In this document: piece after piece, positions 34,682-40,327 of the stretch
Layout of the letters: each line of letters begins with the position of its first letter
Numbering within the stretch: the first letter of the stretch is position 1
Source: Acidobacteriota bacterium
Lineage (GTDB): Bacteria > Acidobacteriota > Blastocatellia > HR10
Assembly: GCA_030550025.1 (NCBI GenBank)
Contig: JAUQQC010000011.1
Coordinates: 1 to 40,327 of the forward strand
Direction: 5' to 3'
Length of the DNA stretch: 40,327 bases
Position numbers and translations under genes: made by a program
The notes under the pieces: generated by a model
The model's input: the letters and a program-made list of their open reading frames with translations, nothing else
Databases searched by the model: none
What the model was told of the DNA's origin: nothing

Positions 34682-37600
34682 ATGCGACGTATCGCTCTAA
34701 CATGCGCCCGGTTCTTCACCTTGGGGATCCTCACGCTCGGCCTAACGGTCACCGGTCTCGCTCAATTCAAAGCAGGAGTTCAAGGGGTCGTGACCGATCC
34801 GACGGGTGCGATCATCCCCGGGGCGACGGTCACGCTCACCAGCCATGAGACGGGGAAGACGCAGCAAGTCGTTACCAGCGCCGAGGGGTTCTATCGCTTC
34901 TCCGGACTGCCGCCGGGGACGTATCGGATCACGGCGGAATATCCCGGATTCAAAAAGAAGGTCATCGAGAGCGTGATCGTCCGCGCCGAAGAGGTTCATG
35001 GCCTCGATCTCACCCTCGAACCGGGCGAGATCACTGAGACGCTCACGGTTCACGCCGGTGGAGAAGTCGTCGCCCTTCAGACCGAGAATCCCGATGTAAC
35101 CCGCGCCGTGACCAATCGCGAAGTGTTGCGGCTGCCGCAGTTCGGGCGCGATCCTTACGAGCTGATTCGCCTGACGCCGGGCGTTCTGGGCCTGGGCGCG
35201 CGCGGCAGCCGAGGCGAATCCGTCGGTCTGCCCAATACGACCGGCCCCGGCGGATCGAACGTCTCGATCTTCCAGGTCGAGAACCAGGTCCCCATCAGCG
35301 CCAACGGCCAGCGCCTGTCGGCCAACAACTACATGATTGACGGCGTCAGCGTCAACAGTCTCGGCTGGGCCGGAGCCGCCGTCGTCACGCCCAATCAAGA
35401 ATCGGTCAAAGAGATTCGCGTCTTCTCCAGCACCTATTCGGCCGAGTATGGCCGAAATACGGGCGCGCAGATTCAGGTCGTCTCGCAAAACGGAACGAAC
35501 GAACTTCACGGCAGCGCCGTCATCAAATACAACGATCCCGATCTGAACGCCTTCAATCGCTGGGGCGGGATCACGGGCGATCCGAACCGCGATGCGCCTC
35601 CGGTGCGGGTGGAACAGCTCTATCGTCAGTTCGCCGGAAGTCTCGGCGGGCCCATCGTCAAGAATCGGCTCTTTTTCTTCTTCTCCTACGAGGGTCTGCG
35701 CAGCAACAACACGGACTTCGTGAGCACGTGGATCGAGACGCCCGAATTTCGGCAACTGGTCAGGCAGCAGCGAGCGGGCGGAGTGACGGCGCGAATCTTC
35801 GCGGCGGAAGGGATCGCGCCGCGCGCTCTCACGGTTCTGCCCGCGGATTGTTCCCTCTTTCTCAACGATCCGCGTCGCTGCCAGGCGGTCGCGGGAGGCT
35901 TAGACATCGGATCGCTCACGGGAAGCCTCGGTCGCTATGTTCCCGTCAGCAACACGGTGGGCGGAGGGCTCGACGGCATCCCCGATATTCAGTTCGTCCG
36001 CGTCGCTCTGCCCAACATCACTCGCGGAGATCAATTCAACGCCCGCGTGGATTTCACCCGCGGCACCGATCAGTTTGCCGTGAGCACGTACATCACGCGC
36101 CGCAACGACTTCAAGAACCTCGCCCAGAGTCGTCCCATCGGAGACCTTCGATCGCGACCATTGAATTCGGCGGGCACGGTGACCTGGATTCGCGCGCTCG
36201 CGCCCACGCTGCTTAACGAGTGGCGGGCGAATTTCACCCGCTTCGCCTTCAATGAGGTGAAGGACAATCCTGAGGCCAATTGGGGCATTCCTCGTGTTGA
36301 GGTCGAAGGGCCTTCGGCGCTGCGGCTGGAAATCGGAGTGATCCGCGCGGAGACGACCCCGGGCATCTTCGCTCAAAACACTTACGAAGTTCGGGATACG
36401 CTCACCTGGGTGCGCGGCAACAGGACGCTCAAATTCGGCGCTGAGATTCGCCGCGAGCAGGACAACAACAATCTCGCCGGCGGCGCCCGCCCGCTTTATG
36501 TCTTCCGCGGGTTGTACAACCTGGCCAACGATGCGCCCTATCTCGAAGCGATCAACGCCGATCCGGGCACCGGCTTGCCCGCCGATGCTCAGCGCTACTT
36601 CCGCTACACGTACTATGGCTTCTTCGTTCAGAACGATTGGAAGGTTCGTCCCACCCTCACGCTGAATCTCGGACTCCGCTATGAATACTTCACCCCGCTT
36701 CGAGAGAAGCGTCGTCGCTTGAGTAACCTCGTCTTCCCGCCCGGACAACTCGACCGGTCGCGGATCGTCGTGACCGATCAACTCTTTGAGCCGGATCGAA
36801 ACAATTTCGCTCCTCGACTCGGCTTGGCGTGGAGCCCGAAGGCGTGGAAAGATAAGCTCGTGCTGCGGGGGGGATTCGGCATCGGCTACAACCGCATTCC
36901 CGGCGTGCTCTTTGGCAACACGCGGGGGAACCCGCCGTTTTTCGCCCGCCATTTCCTCTGCTGCGGAGGATCGGCTTCTGAAGGGCTCTTTCCCTTCGCC
37001 GGCGGTCGCATCCTCTACGTGCTGGGCACGAGCCGTGCGCTGACGAGCTATCCGTTGAATCCGGCGCTGGCGCAGGGCATTGATCCCGAGACCGGAGGCG
37101 TGCGCGGCAGCCGGGTCGAGATTTACGGCACGGAGCGAAAGGTACCCAACGCCTACGTCTACTTCTGGTCGCTGGAGACCGAGTATCAACTGCCGGGGAA
37201 CGTCACGGCGTCGCTCGGCTATCAAGCCAGCAGCAGCCACAAGCTCATTCGCATCATCAATCAGAACCTGCTCTATCCCCGCAATCCGTTTTTCGGTCCC
37301 GTCTTCTTCCTCTTGCCGGACGTCAACGCCAACTATCACGCCATGCTCGCCCGGCTGACGCATCCGTTCTCACGCGGATTCCGACTCGATGTGAGCTACC
37401 GCTTCGGCAAGAGTATTGACACGCTCTCTTACGAAGGGCCGGGGGCGCCGACGAATCAAACCTATCCGAGCGACCTTCGGTCCGAGCGCGGCCCATCGGA
37501 TTACGATGTGCGGCATCATGTCGTCATCTCGGCGCTGTGGGATCTGCCGATCCTGCGCACGCGCACCGATTTTTGGGGCAGGGCCTTCGGCGGCTGGCAG

Positions 37601-38089
37601 CTCAACGGCATCTGGACGATCTCCACGGGCTTCCCCTATACGGTGAAGATCGGCCAGAGCTTACGCTTCGCCAACGGCGAGCCCTGGGGGCCAATACGCC
37701 CGACTCGCTATTTCGGTGGTGCGCTCACGGACTCGAACGATCGGGCGTTCATTCGACCGGGCGGCAATTTCCCCGGCGGCGGCGCACGCTATTTCGACAT
37801 CTCGACGATCGGTCCTCCGGGCATCGGACGCAATTCGTTTCGCGGGCCGGGCTATCGGAGCGTGGACCTCAGCCTGGTGAAAGAGACGGCGCTGCCGCGC
37901 ATTCCGGGACTCGGCGAGGCCGCTCGGCTCGAAATCCGGTTCAACTTCCTCAACGCTCTCAACGAGCTGAACCTGCAACCGCTCGGCTTCTTCGACGAGG
38001 GCGTCTTCGCCGATCGCCCGAACTTCGGCCGGGCGACGCGGGGACTCGCCGGTCGCATCATCGAGGTCCAAGCGCGGTTCAGTTTCTGA
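34682..38089 (+). CDS. TonB-dependent receptor, Oar-like, with carboxypeptidase-regulatory domain
   Basis: 1135 residues. After the signal peptide (ITLG-like LTLGLTVTGLAQ) comes a carboxypeptidase-regulatory/CnaB-like domain (about 28-105: GVVTDPTGAIIPGATVTLTS; FSGLPPGTYRITAEYPGF), a plug with NNYMIDGVSVNS and EIRVFSSTYSAEYGRNTGAQ, and a 22-strand barrel ending in aromatic VQARFSF. This is the Oar-like group that is expanded in Acidobacteria. It imports large ligands, often oligosaccharides, using TonB energy. GGAGGTCGAACC precedes the ATG. No TonB box was picked with confidence, and no SusD partner is present. Confidence 0.95.
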   Translation: MRRIALTCARFFTLGILTLGLTVTGLAQFKAGVQGVVTDPTGAIIPGATVTLTSHETGKTQQVVTSAEGFYRFSGLPPGTYRITAEYPGFKKKVIESVIVRAEEVHGLDLTLEPGEITETLTVHAGGEVVALQTENPDVTRAVTNREVLRLPQFGRDPYELIRLTPGVLGLGARGSRGESVGLPNTTGPGGSNVSIFQVENQVPISANGQRLSANNYMIDGVSVNSLGWAGAAVVTPNQESVKEIRVFSSTYSAEYGRNTGAQIQVVSQNGTNELHGSAVIKYNDPDLNAFNRWGGITGDPNRDAPPVRVEQLYRQFAGSLGGPIVKNRLFFFFSYEGLRSNNTDFVSTWIETPEFRQLVRQQRAGGVTARIFAAEGIAPRALTVLPADCSLFLNDPRRCQAVAGGLDIGSLTGSLGRYVPVSNTVGGGLDGIPDIQFVRVALPNITRGDQFNARVDFTRGTDQFAVSTYITRRNDFKNLAQSRPIGDLRSRPLNSAGTVTWIRALAPTLLNEWRANFTRFAFNEVKDNPEANWGIPRVEVEGPSALRLEIGVIRAETTPGIFAQNTYEVRDTLTWVRGNRTLKFGAEIRREQDNNNLAGGARPLYVFRGLYNLANDAPYLEAINADPGTGLPADAQRYFRYTYYGFFVQNDWKVRPTLTLNLGLRYEYFTPLREKRRRLSNLVFPPGQLDRSRIVVTDQLFEPDRNNFAPRLGLAWSPKAWKDKLVLRGGFGIGYNRIPGVLFGNTRGNPPFFARHFLCCGGSASEGLFPFAGGRILYVLGTSRALTSYPLNPALAQGIDPETGGVRGSRVEIYGTERKVPNAYVYFWSLETEYQLPGNVTASLGYQASSSHKLIRIINQNLLYPRNPFFGPVFFLLPDVNANYHAMLARLTHPFSRGFRLDVSYRFGKSIDTLSYEGPGAPTNQTYPSDLRSERGPSDYDVRHHVVISALWDLPILRTRTDFWGRAFGGWQLNGIWTISTGFPYTVKIGQSLRFANGEPWGPIRPTRYFGGALTDSNDRAFIRPGGNFPGGGARYFDISTIGPPGIGRNSFRGPGYRSVDLSLVKETALPRIPGLGEAARLEIRFNFLNALNELNLQPLGFFDEGVFADRPNFGRATRGLAGRIIEVQARFSF

Positions 38090-38105
38090 TCCCAGAGCGA
38101 CGCTC

Positions 38106-40327
38106 ATGCGCCAGCACGCAAGCGGCTACCACAGCAGAAGCGCCAGAAGGGGCAAGCGCACGATCTGGATGATCAGTCTGATGAGCGTCCTGTTTCTGAT
38201 CGGGATACCTGTTCCCCCCGCGTCGCCCGCCGATGAGATCGAGCGCAAGATTGACGCCCTGCTCCGGCAGATGACGCTCGAAGAGAAGCTCGGGCAGCTT
38301 CAGATGCTCGATGGCGATGTGGATGGCTCTTATCGCCCCGATCATCTCGACCTCGTGCGGCGTGGGCTCGTGGGCGCGTTCCTCAACGTGCGGGGAGCGC
38401 GCCGCGTGAACGAATTGCAGCGGATCGCCGTCGAGGAGTCGAGACTGAAGATCCCGCTTCTTTTCGGCTTCGATGTCCTGCACGGCTATCGGACGATCTT
38501 CCCCGTGCCTCTTGCGGAAGCGAGCAGTTGGGATCCCGTGGCCGTCGAACGGGCCGCCAGCATCGCGGCCGCTGAAGCGCGGGCGGCCGGCGTCACTTGG
38601 ACCTTCGCGCCGATGGTGGACATCGCCCGCGATCCCCGCTGGGGCCGCATCGTCGAAGGCTCGGGCGAAGACCCCTATCTGGGCTCGGTCATGGCGCGTG
38701 CCCGCGTGCGGGGATTTCAAGGGCACGACTACAGCGCTTCAGATCGAGTCCTCGCCTGCGCCAAACACTTCGTCGGCTACGGCGCGGCCGAAGGCGGACG
38801 CGATTACAACACGACCGATATGTCCGAACGCACGCTGCGGGAGGTTTACCTGCCGCCGTTTCGAGCGGCCGTCGAAGCGGGCGTGGGAACGATCATGAGC
38901 GCCTTCAATGATCTCAACGGCATCCCGGCCTCGGCCAATCCCTTCACGCTGACGACCATTCTGCGCGGCGAGTGGAAATTCGACGGCTTCGTCGTGAGCG
39001 ATTACACGGCCATCGAGGAACTCATCGCGCACGGGCTCGCCGCCGACGGCGCCGAAGCCGCGCGGCGTGCGCTCGAAGCCGGCGTGGACATGGAGATGGT
39101 GAGCCGCCTCTATAGCCAACATGTGCCGCAGCTCGTCAAAGACGGCAAGCTCGCGATGGCCGCTCTGGATGAAGCGGTGCGGCGCGTGCTCCGGATCAAA
39201 TTCCGATTGGGATTGTTCGAGCGTCCTTACGCCGACGAGGCGCGCGAGCGCGCCGTGCTTCTCCGCCCGGAGCATCGAGCGGCGGCGCGCGAGATGGCCG
39301 CGCGTTCGATCGTGCTCTTGAAGAACGATGGTCGCCTGCTGCCGCTCAGCAAGACGGTGCGAACGCTCGCCGTCATCGGACCGCTGGCCGACGATCAACG
39401 AAATCTGCTCGGCCCTTGGTCGGGAGATGGACGCGCCGAGGATGTCGTCACTATCCTCGCGGGCATCAAGGCGAAGCTGGGGTCAACGGCGCGAGTCCTT
39501 CACGCGCGAGGGTGCGAGATCGCCGACTGCTCCTCCAGCGAAATCGCCGAAGCCGTGCGCATCGCCCGCCAGGCTGAGGTCGCCATCGTCGTCGTCGGGG
39601 AATCGGCGGAGATGAGCGGCGAAGCGGCCTCGCGCGCCTCGCTCGATCTGCCGGGACGACAACTCGATTTGGTGAAAGCGATCCAGGCCACCGGCACGCC
39701 GACGGTCGTCGTGCTCGTCAACGGACGTCCGCTCACCATCCCCTGGATCGCCGAGCACGTCCCGGCCATTCTCGAAACCTGGTTCGCCGGCACCGAAGCG
39801 GGTCACGCGATCGCCGACGTGCTCTTTGGCGATGTGAACCCCGGCGCCAAACTGCCCGTGACGTTCCCCCGCTCGGTCGGCCAGATTCCGATCTACTACA
39901 ACCACAAGATGACGGGCAGACCGCCGAGCCCGACGAACAAGTACACGTCCAAGTATCTCGACGAAGAGGTGACGCCGCTTTTCCCATTCGGCCACGGGTT
40001 GAGCTACACGGAATTTCGCTTCACGAACCTACAGCTCAGCGCGCGGCGGATTCGACCCGATGAACAACTGACGGTCAGCGTGGAGGTGGAAAACGTCGGC
40101 CCACGCGCGGGCGACGAAGTCGTCCAGCTCTACATTCGCGATGTGGCGGCCAGCGTGACGCGACCGGTCCGGGAACTGAAAGGCTTCCAGAGGATCGCCC
40201 TGCGACCGGGAGAAAAGCGCCGCGTCACGTTCGCGCTCGGGCCGGAGCACCTGGGCTTTTACGATCGTCAGATGCGGTTTGTCGTTGAGCCGGGAGAATT
40301 TCGCGTCTTCGTTGGCGCCAGCTCCGT
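38106..40327 (+). CDS. Secreted GH3 beta-glucosidase (3' end outside window)
   Basis: 740 codons are visible before the window ends; a BglX-type enzyme is only slightly longer, so a few tens of residues at most are missing. The signal peptide (ISLMSVLFLIGIPVPPASP) is followed by the GH3 TIM barrel with KHFVGYGAAEGGRDYNTTDM and the nucleophile Asp299 in GFVVSDY, then the alpha/beta sandwich (GRLLPLSKTVRTLAVIGPLA) and a C-terminal fibronectin-III-like domain (VGPRAGDEVVQLYIRDV). It hydrolyses beta-glucosides or related oligosaccharides. The start at 38106 has only a weak GAGCG site; an ATG 21 codons in is possible. It follows the TonB receptor by 16 bases, so they are probably cotranscribed. 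Confidence 0.95.
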   Translation, partial: MRQHASGYHSRSARRGKRTIWMISLMSVLFLIGIPVPPASPADEIERKIDALLRQMTLEEKLGQLQMLDGDVDGSYRPDHLDLVRRGLVGAFLNVRGARRVNELQRIAVEESRLKIPLLFGFDVLHGYRTIFPVPLAEASSWDPVAVERAASIAAAEARAAGVTWTFAPMVDIARDPRWGRIVEGSGEDPYLGSVMARARVRGFQGHDYSASDRVLACAKHFVGYGAAEGGRDYNTTDMSERTLREVYLPPFRAAVEAGVGTIMSAFNDLNGIPASANPFTLTTILRGEWKFDGFVVSDYTAIEELIAHGLAADGAEAARRALEAGVDMEMVSRLYSQHVPQLVKDGKLAMAALDEAVRRVLRIKFRLGLFERPYADEARERAVLLRPEHRAAAREMAARSIVLLKNDGRLLPLSKTVRTLAVIGPLADDQRNLLGPWSGDGRAEDVVTILAGIKAKLGSTARVLHARGCEIADCSSSEIAEAVRIARQAEVAIVVVGESAEMSGEAASRASLDLPGRQLDLVKAIQATGTPTVVVLVNGRPLTIPWIAEHVPAILETWFAGTEAGHAIADVLFGDVNPGAKLPVTFPRSVGQIPIYYNHKMTGRPPSPTNKYTSKYLDEEVTPLFPFGHGLSYTEFRFTNLQLSARRIRPDEQLTVSVEVENVGPRAGDEVVQLYIRDVAASVTRPVRELKGFQRIALRPGEKRRVTFALGPEHLGFYDRQMRFVVEPGEFRVFVGASS

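Noticed and set aside
35900-37363. Minus-strand open frame (487 codons) inside the TonB receptor gene
   Set aside because: Antisense shadow of the barrel region; no motif, start site or conserved features.
1-40327. CRISPR arrays, rRNA genes and insertion sequences
   Set aside because: No regularly spaced repeats, no rRNA-like sequence, and no transposase-like frame were seen; the only repeats are those listed.

Overview
The window is about 40 kb of GC-rich bacterial chromosome. It most resembles an Acidobacteriota-type, possibly thermophilic, Gram-negative genome. That placement is inferred from an Oar-like TonB-dependent receptor with an N-terminal carboxypeptidase-regulatory domain, a TolC-type outer-membrane protein, a quinol-type nitric oxide reductase, GH31 and GH3 glycosidases with signal peptides, and strong AGGAGG-type ribosome sites before nearly every gene. 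No rRNA or ribosomal-protein marker is present, so the phylum is not proven.

Layout. 1-930: 3' part of a PaaA/BoxB-like diiron oxygenase gene. 1091-5265, minus strand: a likely operon reading from right to left, with an IF2_N-domain protein, a HEAT/Tudor-like protein, a MoxR AAA+ ATPase, a metallopeptidase/VWA protein and a DinB protein. 5699-12281, plus strand: a nitric oxide module made of quinol NO reductase, a small membrane protein, a DUF1858-NnrS-DUF1858 fusion, a double hemerythrin and a YwiC-like membrane protein. Two promoters of the same architecture drive it, and their core sites are exact reverse complements. 12302-19656: housekeeping metabolism (ManC on the minus strand; tRNA-Arg(CCG), threonine synthase, ProC, an M20 deacylase; GNAT on the minus strand; FmdB and a propionyl-CoA carboxylase beta subunit). 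19689-21951: an unknown helical protein with an ABC-2 exporter. 21964-26004: cytochrome c, GH31 glucosidase and small unknown genes. 26265-27943, minus strand: tRNA-Arg(TCG) and an accessory patch in which a RelE-type toxin-antitoxin cassette lies between two decaying copies of a WD40-gene fragment. 28035-30587: an orphan AAA ATPase and a TolC-type protein. 30806-40327, plus strand: a nutrient locus with a membrane one-component regulator (periplasmic solute-binding domain, TM, cytoplasmic winged helix), a small helical protein in an overlapping frame, a secreted protein, a 1135-residue TonB-dependent receptor and a GH3 beta-glucosidase cut by the window end.

How the genes work together. In the NO module, the reductase removes NO at the membrane, while the hemerythrin, NnrS and DUF1858 parts probably protect or repair metal centres or sense NO. 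The paired sites suggest one Crp/Fnr-type regulator, encoded elsewhere, for both transcripts. In the right-hand locus, the regulator probably senses a carbohydrate-like ligand in the periplasm and controls uptake (TonB receptor) and breakdown (GH3). The most unusual observations are the twin promoters, the regulator architecture, and a pair of nested tandem duplications in the IF2_N gene whose lengths add to 45 bp and so keep the frame open.
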